From positions 4,419,501 through 4,483,500 of the forward strand of contig JALMGJ010000019.1 of assembly GCA_023362775.1 (NCBI GenBank): a stretch of DNA of 64,000 nt, in the 5' to 3' direction. The notes below the pieces were generated by a model. The model made no database searches, was not told where the DNA came from, and worked only from the letters and a program-made list of their open reading frames with translations. This DNA is from Charina bottae (taxonomy: Eukaryota; Chordata; Lepidosauria; Squamata; Charinaidae). The translations under genes were made by a program, and so were the position numbers. Within the stretch, counting starts at the first letter, position 1. Every line of letters starts with the position of its first letter. Shown in pieces: positions 1-10,693 of the stretch.

Positions 1-591
1 CATTGATGCAAATTATATTACAAATTCGAATTCCATTTAAACTGGAATTATTTTTATTGGGATTATCAGAAGAACAAATAGGAAAGCAATTTAATAGAAT
101 TATACAATATATGGTTACTGCAGCAAGACTTCTGTATGCACAAAATTGGAAAAACCATATCTTACGAATGATACAAGATTGGATGTTAAAATTGATGGAT
201 ATGGCAGAAAATGACAAATTGACATGTTTATTAAAAGAAAATTCAAATTATTACTTAAAGAGTGGAAACCATTAATGGATTATTTGCAACATGCAGGAGG
301 GGCAAAGCTTATATGGGGTTTTGAAGATTAAAGCATATATAAATTGATATATTAGACAGGAAATGTTTTTGAATGTTATATAAAGAACTAGCATGTATGA
401 TAAATCTTGTAAATTACTATGACCAGAGATAAATCGGAAGTTAACTAATTTCTATGTCTTATTTCTCTCTTTTTTTCTTTACTTTTCTACACTTTTTTCT
501 TCTTTCTTTGATTTGTATTTCTATTTGTTTTTCATTTCTAACTTTTAACTATGTATATTTAAAATCTTAATAAAATTTGGAAAAAAAAAGA
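1..591 (+). mobile_element. L1-clade LINE, 3' end (ORF2 C-terminus and 3' UTR)
   Basis: The first ~275 bases encode the end of an L1-type ORF2. The peptide (for example IIQYMVTAARLLYAQNWKN) parallels the C-terminus of the longer L1 copy at 23477-24598 (FYVITAARIIFAKYWKE), which identifies it. An AT- and pyrimidine-rich 3' UTR follows, with AATAAA-like sequence and a short A-run near 580-590. The element runs off the left edge, so its 5' part is not visible. It is a dead, 5'-cut copy at least within this window. Clade assignment is by motif similarity. Confidence 0.75.
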
Positions 592-860
592 TTAAGAACT
601 ATACTACAGAGTATTAGCTACATACCAAACCTGCACCAGAAAAAAGTAATTGGAAAAGAACTAACCATTGCATTTACCCGAAAGGAAGACAACCGTGAAT
701 TTTAGATGACTCCCCTCAAAGGAATAGTAAATCAAATAACCACTATAAACATACAATTCCAGACCAAAGTCCAGCCTCTGGCAACCTAGGGTTTTCAATG
801 CCAGTCAAACTCAATCTCTGCAGATTTGTATGCATGTGACATACTTACGAATGCCTATGT
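592..860. other. unassigned sequence
   Basis: AT-rich sequence between the L1 end and the TATAG tract. I see no convincing coding frame, RNA gene or repeat end. Confidence 0.4.
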
Positions 861-916
861 CATAGTATAGTATAGTATAGTATAGTATAGTATAGTATAG
901 TATAGTATAGTATAGT
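861..916 (+). repeat. (TATAG)n microsatellite
   Basis: About eleven near-perfect copies of the pentamer TATAG, directly followed by TTTTATTGATTAGTCAATTG. Pentanucleotides of this kind are reported to be seeded by CR1-type LINE tails in snakes; the flanking sequence would fit a LINE end on the minus strand, but I cannot prove the link. Confidence 0.9.
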
Positions 917-956
917 TTTATTGATTAGTCAATTGACCATATCAAAAATGGGCATC

Positions 957-1375
957 TGCCACAGTGAAATGTGTGCCAGGGGCGCGTGAACAGTGCCAGG
1001 GGCACGGTAGCTCAGCGGGTTAAACCTCTGAGCTGTTAGTCTGCCGACCATAAGGCCGGCAGTTCGAATCCGCATGGCGAGGTGAGCTCTCATCACTAGC
1101 CCCAGCTTCTGCCAACCCAGCAATTCGAAAGCTAAGGCAAGTAGATAAAACGGCTCAGAAGCGAGGCATTCTGGGGCATGTAGTTCCGATGCCTGCGGAA
1201 GAAGAGTCAGTTCCCTCACCCCCTCCCTAATAGCGCGGTACATTGTTAATATATATGAGATGTATAATATATATGAATTGTAATGATGATTGTAAGCCGC
1301 CTAGAGCCCTCCGTCTAGGGAGGGGATAGGCGGGGTATAAATACGTAAATAAAAATAAAAAAATAAAAAAATACA
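957..1375 (+). mobile_element. tRNA-headed SINE with an L2/CR1-like 3' tail
   Basis: From about 1003 there is a tRNA-like head with A box (TAGCTCAGCGGG) and B box (AGTTCGAATCC), then the Sauria-type body (CCAACCCAGCAATTCGAAAG). After GTAGAT the sequence leaves the BovB-like tail found in the other copies of this window. It runs instead into an unrelated segment ending in a LINE-like hairpin tail (GTAAGCCGCCTAGAGCCCTC) and AAATA repeats. The start is uncertain because GTGCCAGGGGC is duplicated just upstream. Non-coding; polymerase III-type promoter inferred. Confidence 0.7.
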
Positions 1376-2486
1376 ATAGAATAAATCAATTAAAATACAA
1401 TAAAATTAGATAAGATAAAATAGACTAAAGTGAGCCTATGTCTATAGGTATGTGTGTATGCATATCCACAGGTGGCAGACTCCTGCAAAGGCCAAGTGCA
1501 GGGTGAAATAACAGATTAATAATTTATTAACACATTTATTAAAATTAATATGGCATCCTGGGATGTATATGTCTGAGGTTGCAAGAAAGTGGTTTCTGGT
1601 TTGAATCCTTTTTCCATATGTAAATCTTCGTTTTATACTGTAGCATTTACATAGATAGAGAATGAACTTTATATAAAAAGCATAATATGAAGAGAAATAA
1701 ATATAAGGTAGCATATGAATAGGATATACTATCTTCAGACAACTCTGGCAAAATTTAAAAGTTGGGATCACTGTTACATATTTTGAAATTTACAATAGCC
1801 TAATCATTGTGATGTTCTACATTAAAAAACATCCATGAACACTGACTAGGGTCTTACATGTACTTTATATAGTGCCAGATTTTCATTGGCAAAGCCCAAA
1901 ATTATTCTCAGAGAAACCATTTCTCCCAAGCCTCCGCCCTTCTGAGAAAGTTTAATCTTTGTCCCCCACGCTGCAAATTGATCCAATGCATGTCTGTCTG
2001 GCAAGTGAACCATGTACAATTTGCTTTGAGGTTTTGTTTTGTTTTTCAAAGCTCAGCTGCTGAACAACCAGTCTGGGGGAAGGATAAATGGAATCAAGGT
2101 CACAGCTAAAGAAGAATAAAATGAGGCTAAAGCGCTAGCAAGATTAGTTAACTGATTGGGACAGAGGTCCTCAAAAGGCAGTGTCTCAGTGGAAGCTGTA
2201 AGAACAACTTGATTCTCGATTTACACTTTTATGTATCTTATAAAGCTCAAAGGAAATATATATGCTTGCCTGCTGTAATTTAATCAGACCTAGGAGCCCC
2301 ACTTTTAGTGTCAGATTATACAGTTGTATAGCTACAGTTTTCCACAAGGGCCATCTCCACCATGGCTTTTAGAACTTTCCAACTGTTTGGAAGACCCAAG
2401 TGGAAATGATCCCCAGGAACTTCAGTATTTACACAACAGTGTTGCACTTCAAGCGAACAAATACAGCTCAGAGTCTACAGATTTTA
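1376..2486. other. unassigned sequence
   Basis: Short open frames here (for example the minus-strand ones around 1442-2049) lack motifs and have ordinary composition. I see no RNA gene or recognisable element. Confidence 0.4.
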
Positions 2487-2660
2487 TTCATATTATCATA
2501 GAATTGTAGAGTTAGAAGGGACTTCAAAAATGATCTCATCCAACCTTCTTCAGTGTGCAGGAAAACCAGAAATGGCTGGTCAGCCTCTTCTTAAAAGCCT
2601 CCAGAGATGGAGAACCCACAACCTCCATAGGTAAACTGTGTCTTTGTTGTCTAGGATTGA
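2487..2660 (-). mobile_element. CR1 LINE 3' fragment
   Basis: The plus strand begins ATCATAGAATTGTAGAGTTA and continues with AAGGGACTTCAAAAATGATC and CATCCAACC, the antisense of the classic amniote CR1 3' region, which ends in ATTCTATGAT repeats on the sense strand. It is 5' truncated, as CR1 copies almost always are, and too diverged to code. Confidence 0.8.
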
Positions 2661-3632
2661 TTCCCAAGATGTTTTTCCATATAATATTTGTTATTCAACA
2701 TTTGCCTTTTTTTCATTTGATAAAGGAATAAACTTTATTAAAACAAAAACAAAAAAATCCTGATTTTATGACTTAATTAAAATAATTTAGGAGGTGGGGT
2801 GGGGGAGAGAATGGCAAAATTTAAAAAGCATAATGGACGAGACAAGGTGGAATATCAGGATCAGGAATACACTAAAACTTCTTCCTGTTGTATTAATTTT
2901 AGGGTGTGTGCCTCCAGCCCAAGTAGGAGATTATACTGTTGGAATACCTACAGTATTCCATTCCATAATATAAATAATAGTAATAATAATAATAATAATA
3001 TGCTTTACACTAATGGACTAATGCAACACTCTTGTTTGAGAGATGTTCCTATCAATTATACAAAAAAATGAAAAGGACCCCCCCTCCCCAATTGCTGAAA
3101 ACAACATTCAAAGAGAGAACCTGGGGCTTTCTTCTGAGAAACAGCATGGGGGGGGGGGGGAATTTAGGAACATCAGAGCTTTAATAAAACTAGCTAAGCA
3201 CTTCCAGATAGTTACATAGCCCTTACAATATTTCCATATTTTGCCTGGAACAAAATGGGTGCATTTGTGTTTAATTATTAGAAATTCCCCTTTAAGTGTA
3301 ACTTCTGAGCAAGTAGTAGTACAAATTACATGCAGGTATGTTGATCACACACTGGTCCTTAATATGATCAAGAGCATATGTTGCTTTGGAAACATCTTGA
3401 GAACTCATCGCACAGTATCACCGGGTATGTTCTGATATCATCCTTATGAGACCCCACAAACCCAAAGAAAAACATATAGCAGTGGTAAGACATGTCAGCA
3501 ATGTGGCAGCATCTACTGACTTTGGCCAATCCAGAAAAAGCTCAGACTAGATTCCTGTTTACTTCATGAGCACTTAGACATTGTTTTCTTGAAAGCATTG
3601 AGGAAGCGGATTGGTTTGTCATCGCTCCGTGA
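2661..3632. other. unassigned, with an (AAT)n run and homopolymers
   Basis: Contains a short AAT/AATAAT run near 2969-3000 and G- and C-runs near 3078 and 3149. I see no gene or element end. Confidence 0.4.
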
Positions 3633-3688
3633 TCACCATCACCATCACCATCACCATCACCATCACCATCACCATCACCATCACCACC

Positions 3689-3733
<45 letters not shown>
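3633..3733 (+). repeat. (CACCAT)n / (CAC)n / (CAT)n microsatellite
   Basis: Three successive blocks: hexamer CACCAT, then CAC, then CAT, each a simple variant of the next, consistent with slippage and point mutation in one array. It produces polyhistidine on the plus strand and Asp/Gly runs on the minus strand in chance open frames; these are not genes. Confidence 0.95.
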
Positions 3734-5563
3734 TCCCCAGTTTAGTGCTAGAATATCCTGGCAGTCTCCCATCCAAGTATTAATGAAGGATGATGCTGCT
3801 TACGTTCTAAGCCGAGAAAACGTCAGCCAGTTATGCTGCAACTTGCTGAGGCATACATTTATTTAGCTAGGTCAACCCTTAGTTTTAAAATCTTTACATC
3901 TTACTTCTTTCTGTGTCATACTTTCATATAAGCACTACAGAGCTTTGACCCTCTGCAGAGGGACCCTGAAGGTGACTTGATTGTTTGACCCCTGCTAACC
4001 TCCTTTCCAAGGATGAACTAGCCAGAAGTGTCATGCTCCTGGCATCTTGTGGCACCTGCCAGTGCTGTAGACTCAACTTGTCCAGGACAGGATGGCTGGA
4101 AATTTTGGTCAGCAGGTGCTGGATATCAGCAGGGATGGCAGCTCCCCTGGCTTGATTCCTCCAACATTCTGTCCAAAGCTGTGTGACCACTGAGCAGACC
4201 TTCATGGACCTGCCTGTGGTGCATGCTGAAGAATTTCCCCAGCCCAATCTAGAGCTATCTGTCGGGGGAGATCCTTCAACCAGTGACGCAGAGCAAGACA
4301 CCTCTCCACATTCTCACTGAAGAATGCTCCTAAGCTTTGTGCGAGAAGGCTCAGAGAGGCTCCAGAGCAGATTGAAGTAGCCAACACTGCTTTGCTTTCA
4401 TCATAGAAGTAACGGAGCCTCTATTGATTGGAATGCAGTTTAGGAGCTGTGCTTTTTTAAAAAAACATCTTCATCAAAGCAAAACTCTTCTTTGAAACTC
4501 ACACAGACCTCAAATGTACCCAGCTGGAAACTGGATTTGATTCAGCCTTTGTGCTTAGTTTGGACAGTGCTCTTATCTATGTACCCAGTTGCTGAGCATA
4601 TCTACTGTATTTACTTTACATAAGAAGAATAATGGAAAGCTTTAAAGGTCTATCCTTCTTTACAAGCACAAGGCATAAGCCAAGCATAAAGTTATTTATT
4701 ATTAATAATCATATAAGTGGGCTGTTTGTATCTACCAGTGAAATACCTATGAAAGGGGAATTTTCATCACCCCAAGGTTGAAGTTTGAGCCATAAATGGT
4801 GACCTGATTCTAACCCCCCCCCAAAAGAAAAGAAAAGAAAAGAAAGCTTTCTCACTTGACCTTATGGCATGACTATATATTTTTAAAAAAACTACTTGCA
4901 ACATTTCCTGATGTTGCAAGAATGTGTACAGAATAGTGAGGTCTGGTATAATACAAAGCTACCATGTTATGCTGTAGATCCAATGCTGGATGTGTAGGTC
5001 TGGGTTTCCTTGGGTTTCTTCTGGAGAGAGTGACAATTCTTCTTATGTCCACTGAACTTTGGAACTGCTTGAATGGAAGCTGTTACTAAAACTGTGTTGA
5101 ACGGATTTATCATCACCACAGAACATCACATAAAGGAAAATGTTTCTGCTGAAAATATTAATCGGGGAAAAAGGTCTTATGAAATTCTCTCTGAACATAG
5201 TAATTGGAATGTTAACTGCCTTTTGCATAAGCAACCTTGTCACTAAGAAAATAAAATGAAATAAATGGATGGCCTTTTTGGAAAAGGGATTCTGCCAATC
5301 ATGTCACTGACTGCTGGTGTTAAGTGGGCCAGTTGATGGGACAGTCAAAGGTGAAGCTTTGACTAGTTCAATATCTTGCTGGCCTGCAACGCCACTTAAC
5401 CTCTTTTCGCCATCAAAACCAGTTGGCAATTTCACAGGCGGTGCCGGATGACAAGTTGTAAGAGGTCACAAAAGGGCTGATGTGCTTAAGCGAGCAGAGA
5501 ATTTGTCTAAGGCTTTTATTGCTTCCCACCAATTCGTTTCCATGGAAAATATTAGCCAGATAA
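3734..5563. other. unassigned sequence
   Basis: A more GC-balanced block around 3930-4390 has overlapping open frames on the minus strand (125 aa and 61 aa), but I recognise no motif and no repeat end. The rest is AT-rich with a small AAAAG run near 4830. It may hide an old element. Confidence 0.35.
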
Positions 5564-5576
5564 ATAAGCTAGTTAG
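5564..5576 (+). repeat. left target-site duplication of the BovB
   Basis: ATAAGCTAGTTAG, repeated exactly at 8779-8791 on the other side of the BovB element. A perfect 13-bp duplication supports one recent target-primed insertion. Confidence 0.92.
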
Positions 5577-5586
5577 TTGTTGTTGT

Positions 5587-8500
5587 TCAGTCGTTCAGTC
5601 GTGTCCGACTCTTCGTGACCTCATGGACCATAGCACGCCAGGCCTTCCTGTCCTCCACTGTCTCTCGGAGTTTACTCAAATTCATGTTCATTACATCGGT
5701 GATGCTATCTAACCATCTCATCCTCTGCCGTCCCCTTCTCCTTTTGCCCTCAGTCTTTCCCAGCATCAGGGTCTTTTCCAGTGAGTCCTCTCTTCTCATT
5801 AGGTGGCCAAAGTATTTGAGCTTCAGCTTCAGCATCTGTCCTTCCAATGAGCAGTCAGGGTTGATTTCCTTTAGGATTGACTGGTTTGACCTCCTTGCAG
5901 TCCAAGGGACTCTCAAGAGTCTTCTCCAGCACCACAGCTCGAAAGCATCAATTCTTCGGCGCTCAGCCTTCCTTATGGTCCAACTCTCACAGCCATACAT
6001 TGCTACTGGAAAAACCATCGCTTTAACTATACGGACCTTTGTCGGCAAGGTGATGTCTCTGCTTTTTAATATGCTGTCTAGGTTTGCCATAGCTTTCCTT
6101 CCAAGGAGCAAGCGTCTTTTAATTTCATGGCTGCAGTCACCGTCTGCGGTGATCTTGGAGCCCAAGAAAATAAAATCTGTCACTGCTTCCATTTCTTCCC
6201 CTTCTATTTGCCAGGAAGTGATGGGACCAGATGCCATGATCTGGGTTTTTTTAATGTTGAGTTTCAAGCCAGCTTTTGCACTCTCCTCTTTCACCCTCAT
6301 CAAGAGGCTCTTTAGTTCCTCTTCACTTTCTGCCATTAGGGTGGTATCGTCTGCATATCTGAGGTTGTTGATATTTTTCCCGGCAATCTTAACTCCGGCT
6401 TGTGATTCATCCAGCCCGGCATTTCTCATGATGTACTCTGCATATAAGTTAAATAAGCAGGGTGATAATATACAGCCTTGTCGTACTCCTTTCCCAATTT
6501 TGAACCAGTCGGTTGTTCCATGTCCGGTTCTAACTGTTGCTTCTTGACCCACATACAGGTTTCTCAGGAGACAGGTAAGGTGGTCTGGTACTCCCATCTC
6601 TTTAAGAATTTGCCACAGTTTGTTGTGATCCACACAATCAAAGGCTTTAGCATAGTCAATGAAGCAGAAGTAGATGTTTTTCTGGAACTCTCTTGCTTTT
6701 TCCATGATCCAGCGAATGTTGGCAATCTGATCTCTAGTTCCTCTGCCTCTTCGAAACCCAGCTTGCACTTCTGGTAGTTCTCGGTTCACATGCTGCTGAA
6801 GCCTAGCTTGTAGGATTTTGAGCATAACCTTGCTGGCATGTGAAATGAGTGCAATTGTACGGTAGTTTGAACATTCTTTGGCATTGCCTTTCTTTGGAAT
6901 TGGAACATAAACTGACCTTTTCCAATCCTGTGGCCACTGTTGAGTTTTCCAAATTTGTTGGCATATTGAGTGCAGCACTTTAACAGCATCATCTTTTAGG
7001 ATTTTAAATAGCTCAGCTGGGATACTGTCTTCTCCGCTAGCTTTGTTGTTAGTAATGCTTCCTAAGGCCCACTTGACTTCACTCTCTAGGATGTCCGGCT
7101 CAAGGTCAGTGACCACACCATCGTATTTATCAGGGATATTAAGATCTTTCTTGTATAGTTCTTCTGTGTATTCTTGCCACCTCTTCTTAATCTCTTCTGC
7201 TTCTGTTAGGTCCCTGCCTTTTTTGTCCTTTATCATGCCCATCTTTGCACAAAACGTTCCCTTGATATCTCCGATTTTCTTGAAGAGATCTCTAGTCTTC
7301 CCCATTCTATTGTTTTCCTCGATTTCTTTGCATTGTTCATTTAAGAAGGCCTTCTTATCTCTCCTTGCTATTCTCTGGAATTCTGCATTCAGTTGTTTAT
7401 ATCTTTCCCTTTCTCCCTTGCCTTTTGCTTCCCTTCTTTCCTCAGCTATTTGTAAAGCCTCATCAGTCAGCCACTTTGCTTTCTTGCATTTCTTTTTCTT
7501 TGGGATGGTTTTAGTTGCTGCCTCCTGTACAATGTTACGAACCTCCATCCATAGTTCTTCAGGCACTCTGTCTACCAGATCTAATCCTTTAAATCTATTC
7601 CTCACTTCCACTGTATATTCATAAGGGATATGATTTAGGTCATACCTGATTGGTCTAGTGGTTTTCTCTACGTTCTTTAATTTAAGCCTAAATTTTGCAA
7701 TAAGAAGCTCATGATCTGAGCCACAGTCAGCTCCAGGTCTTGTTTTTGCTGATTGTATAGAGCTTCTCCATCTTTGGCTGCAAAGTATATAATCAATCTG
7801 ATTTCGGTATTGACCATCTGGTGATGTCCATGTGTAGAGTCGTCTCTTGTGTTGTTGGAAAAGAGTGTTTGCTATGACCAGCGTGTTCTCTTGACAAAAC
7901 TCTATTAGCCTTTGCCCTGCTTCATTTTGTACTCCGAGGCCGAACTTGCCTGTTATTCCGGTTATTTTTTGACTTCCTACCTTAGCATTCCAGTCCCCTA
8001 TGATGAAAAGGACATCTTTTTTTGGTGTTAGTTCTAGAAGGTGTTGTAGGTCTTCATAGAACCGGTCAACTTCAGCTTCTTTGGCATCAGTGGTTGGGGC
8101 ATAGACTTGGATCACTGTGATGTTGAATGGTTTGCCTTGGATTCGAACTGAAAGCATTCTGTCGTTTTTGAGGTTGTACCCCAGTACTGCCTTTCCTACT
8201 CTTTTATTGACTATGAGAGCTACTCCATTTCTTCTAAGGGATTCTTGCCCACAGTAGTATATATAATGGTCTCCTGAATTAAATTCGCCCATTCCTGTCC
8301 ATTTTAGTTCGCTGATTCCCAATATGTCGATGTTCAATCTTGTCATCTCATGTTTGACCACATCCAGCTTACCTTGATTCATAGTTCTTACATTCCAGGT
8401 TCCTATGCAATATTGTTCTTTACAGCATCGGACTTTCCTTCCACTTCCAGACACATCCACAACTGAGCGTCCTTTCGGCTTTGGCCCAGCCGTTTCACAC

Positions 8501-8616
8501 TTTCTGGAGCTACTCGGAATTGCCCTCCGCTCTTCCCCAGTAGCATTTTGGACACCTTCCGACCTGAGGGGCTCATCTTCCGGCGTCATATCTTTTAGCC
8601 TTTTGATACTGTCCAT
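5587..8616 (-). CDS. BovB ORF: AP endonuclease / reverse transcriptase
   Basis: A retrotransposon protein of 1009 residues if started at the ATG at 8616. The frame is open 19 codons further, to a GTG at 8673 that follows a stop, so ATG 8616 is the first in-frame methionine. Numbering here counts from 8673. The exonuclease/endonuclease domain spans ~90-330, with WNVRT (93), SELKW (121), GDWNAKVG (226) and SDHE (319). The reverse transcriptase spans ~540-860, with FIDYAKAFDCVD (671), GVRQGCILSPCLFNLY (729) and the catalytic YADD (773-776). The C-terminal part has a basic GKRRRGRQRMRW stretch (~976). No frameshift or stop is present. The protein nicks target DNA and copies its own RNA at the nick. 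Expression and activity are inferred, not shown. Confidence 0.93.
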   Translation of the reverse strand: MDSIKRLKDMTPEDEPLRSEGVQNATGEERRAIPSSSRKCETAGPKPKGRSVVDVSGSGRKVRCCKEQYCIGTWNVRTMNQGKLDVVKHEMTRLNIDILGISELKWTGMGEFNSGDHYIYYCGQESLRRNGVALIVNKRVGKAVLGYNLKNDRMLSVRIQGKPFNITVIQVYAPTTDAKEAEVDRFYEDLQHLLELTPKKDVLFIIGDWNAKVGSQKITGITGKFGLGVQNEAGQRLIEFCQENTLVIANTLFQQHKRRLYTWTSPDGQYRNQIDYILCSQRWRSSIQSAKTRPGADCGSDHELLIAKFRLKLKNVEKTTRPIRYDLNHIPYEYTVEVRNRFKGLDLVDRVPEELWMEVRNIVQEAATKTIPKKKKCKKAKWLTDEALQIAEERREAKGKGERERYKQLNAEFQRIARRDKKAFLNEQCKEIEENNRMGKTRDLFKKIGDIKGTFCAKMGMIKDKKGRDLTEAEEIKKRWQEYTEELYKKDLNIPDKYDGVVTDLEPDILESEVKWALGSITNNKASGEDSIPAELFKILKDDAVKVLHSICQQIWKTQQWPQDWKRSVYVPIPKKGNAKECSNYRTIALISHASKVMLKILQARLQQHVNRELPEVQAGFRRGRGTRDQIANIRWIMEKAREFQKNIYFCFIDYAKAFDCVDHNKLWQILKEMGVPDHLTCLLRNLYVGQEATVRTGHGTTDWFKIGKGVRQGCILSPCLFNLYAEYIMRNAGLDESQAGVKIAGKNINNLRYADDTTLMAESEEELKSLLMRVKEESAKAGLKLNIKKTQIMASGPITSWQIEGEEMEAVTDFIFLGSKITADGDCSHEIKRRLLLGRKAMANLDSILKSRDITLPTKVRIVKAMVFPVAMYGCESWTIRKAERRRIDAFELWCWRRLLRVPWTARRSNQSILKEINPDCSLEGQMLKLKLKYFGHLMRREDSLEKTLMLGKTEGKRRRGRQRMRWLDSITDVMNMNLSKLRETVEDRKAWRAMVHEVTKSRTRLND

Positions 8617-8690
8617 GGGTTTTCTTGGCAAGGATACTGGAGTGGTTTGCCATTTCCTCCTCCAGTGGACCACGTTTTGTCAGAACTCTC
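8590..8690 (-). other. short overlapping upstream frame of BovB
   Basis: In another frame, ATG at about 8690 opens a short reading frame beginning MESSDKTWSTGGGNGK that overlaps the start of the main ORF and stops after ~32 codons. BovB-like elements often have such a short 5' frame. Whether it is translated or only lies in the leader is unknown. Confidence 0.4.
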
Positions 8691-8778
8691 CATCATGACC
8701 TGTTCTTCTTGACCTGACTTCATTGAGTTACGCAAGCCCCTTCGCCACGACAAGGCAGTGATCCATGAAGGGGAACGT

Positions 8779-8791
8779 ATAAGCTAGTTAG
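8779..8791 (+). repeat. right target-site duplication of the BovB
   Basis: Exact second copy of the 13-bp sequence at 5564-5576. Confidence 0.92.
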
Positions 8792-9257
8792 ATCGCCTTC
8801 TAAAAGGCTGCTTTCTGAGAGCAAACTTGTGTGATAAAAGACTGTGCACCTGCCTAGAGTGTTGTCTTTTGTTTTTGTTTTAATCATCGTAATCCTCTAT
8901 GGAAAGCTTGGGAAGTGACAAAGGGGGTCTAGCATCTCAATTGTTCAATAAGGAAACTGGTATTTGGAACGACTTTAAAGGAGCTGCCCCAACCACAGCT
9001 TCAACAGTCAGAACTGAATTCCCCTTTTTACCAAACTTGCTTTTGTTGCTGTTCATTATTCTGTTTCAGTATCATCAGTTACCCTCACTTCACTTTCATT
9101 TGCTGTCACTGGCAACTTTACACAGACAACTCTGATTTCAGTTTTACCTTCGAATTGTCAATGTTGTCATGGATTGTCATCATTCTATTTGCTACTTGAC
9201 TTATTCAAAAAGAAAGAAGCCTGGGTAACTAATGCATGGATAAAAATTAAGTATTTC
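8792..9257. other. unassigned sequence
   Basis: No gene, RNA or repeat end recognised. Confidence 0.4.
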
Positions 9258-9335
9258 TTGGGAACTTTTTAAACTACCCAGAGTTGCTGGGAGTTGGGCA
9301 GCATGTAAATTTAATAAAATAATAATAATTATAAT

Positions 9336-9381
<46 letters not shown>
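9258..9381 (+). mobile_element. LINE (L2/CR1-type) 3' tail with (AAT)n
   Basis: ACTACCCAGAGTTGCTGGGA followed by GTTGGGCAGCATGTAAATTT is the decayed form of the hairpin-like tail seen many times in this window (GCCGCCCAGAGTCCC...GGGCGG). It passes directly into a long AAT array, so the microsatellite probably grew from the element's own tail. Confidence 0.65.
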
Positions 9382-9382
<1 letters not shown>

Positions 9383-9711
9383 AGCCATGGTGGTCCCAGT
9401 GGTTATCGGCACACTGGGTACCATACCAAAAAGCCTTGGATGGCACTTAGAAAATCTGCGCATTGACAATATTTCCATCTGCAATTACAAAAGGCCACAC
9501 TGCTTAGATCTGCACAGATACTACTCCAATGCATTATCACATCCCAAATTTTTGGGAAGAACTCAATGCAAATGAAGGCTAACCCCAGCTAAAGAATGGG
9601 CAGCTGTGATTTCACATAATAGTACATTCAAACTATAATCAACTGCACCTGCAGTATATCCTACACTGGTAAGATAATGCACCACTTTTTGCAGTCCAGA
9701 CTTCAATCATA

Positions 9712-9712
<1 letters not shown>
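9382..9712. other. unassigned sequence
   Basis: No feature recognised between the two AAT arrays. Confidence 0.4.

Positions 9713-9747
<35 letters not shown>
9713..9747 (+). repeat. (AAT)n microsatellite
   Basis: About eleven AAT units, second array of this motif within 400 bp. Confidence 0.9.
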
Positions 9748-9748
<1 letters not shown>

Positions 9749-10033
9749 TCCAGAGTTTAAAATTGCATATTTAATATTTAAGAGCTTCCCCGCATTCTGA
9801 ACACCATGAAATATTTTGCTGGCCCAGAAGATTTACTTCCAGAAAGTATTGCATACAAACATTGCAAATGATTAGATCAGTATCATCCACACATGGAATA
9901 ATCCATTTTGCACATCCCTTAGTGTCTGAGAATGCACATTCCTTTGTCTCAGAATGTGTGGATCAGTATAAGCTTCCTTTAAATTGCTCTCCATGGGGCG
10001 ATTCATAGATACTGTAAATAAATAGGTGGACGT

Positions 10034-10060
10034 ATAGACAGATAGACAGACAGATCGATC
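10034..10060 (+). repeat. (GACA/GATA)n microsatellite
   Basis: Short mixed run of GACAGATA units followed by GATCGATC. The surrounding 9750-10660 shows no other feature. Confidence 0.7.
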
Positions 10061-10665
10061 TGTAGTCTTTTACGTCCGCAACTTTATCTGCTTAGGTGTG
10101 GACTTCTGCTAAAGTAAATAGTCCTTACAGTAAATCCCTGAAAAACTTTTAAAAGCCAATTTCCCAGATGTTCTCCTTTGCTATTCAATTCTCCCTCAAA
10201 CCAGCTTTTTAGATTGAGTCCCAATGAACATATTGTGTGAACTGAGATCACACAGAGATGAATAGGTTCACCCATAACCTAAACTGACTAAGATACAAAC
10301 TCACTATATTTCAAGCAGGGATGCGTGGAGGATTTCTTCTAGGAGCATGTACCCCTGTGATTTTGGCCCCAATTAACACAATTGTGAGGTTTTATCCTCA
10401 GCTCAGATTGTCTGCATTGTTCATGTTGAATATGTTTTATTGCTTGACAGACTTAAGATGTAATATTGTTAGTTAATGTGAGTGATTCTTTAGAAGTAGC
10501 AATGGGTGGAGAAGGAACCCTGAAGCTAAATAATGTAGAAGGGAACAAGTTCAACAAATTAGCATTTCCTAAAACATAATTTAGAGTTATTGGGCAGGTG
10601 CGTAAGAGAAATCAGAGCGAACCAAACACGCTTCATCCTCAGCAGTGTATTTCAAGACAGAATTC

Positions 10666-10693
10666 AGACAGACAGACAGACAGACAGACAGAT
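10666..10693 (+). repeat. (CAGA)n microsatellite
   Basis: Seven CAGA units, then GATATAGAGG. Confidence 0.85.

Larger units (their letters stand above)
5577..8778 (-). mobile_element. full-length RTE/BovB LINE
   Basis: A 3.2-kb non-LTR retrotransposon in minus orientation, bounded by perfect 13-bp target duplications. The 3' end (plus-strand left) is a short GTT/AAC-type tail next to the conserved end AGTCGGACACGACTGAACGA. The 5' end begins close to 8778, and the length matches the usual ~3.2 kb of BovB. The coding region is uninterrupted. BovB is the RTE-clade LINE shared by squamates and ruminants, for which horizontal transfer is well documented. The 3' tail is also carried by the short copies at 17569-17898 and 50620-51231, and resembles the tails of the Sauria SINEs here. 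Confidence 0.93.

Noticed and set aside
1003..1070. tRNA gene
   Set aside because: The A and B boxes belong to a SINE head. The body that follows is the same as in other SINE copies, and a full cloverleaf is not maintained. The same applies to the heads at 33378, 46330 and 31634.
3542..3783. Polyhistidine and Asp/Gly-rich frames
   Set aside because: Produced by the CACCAT/CAC/CAT microsatellite; no unique coding sequence on either side.
3924..4387. Possible exon in a GC-richer block
   Set aside because: Overlapping minus-strand frames have no recognisable domain and no convincing splice-site context; left as unassigned.
5615..7624. Long plus-strand open frames (310 and 193 aa) opposite the BovB gene
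   Set aside because: They are antisense shadows of the BovB frame. Their residue mix is that of a complemented coding strand, and no motif is present.
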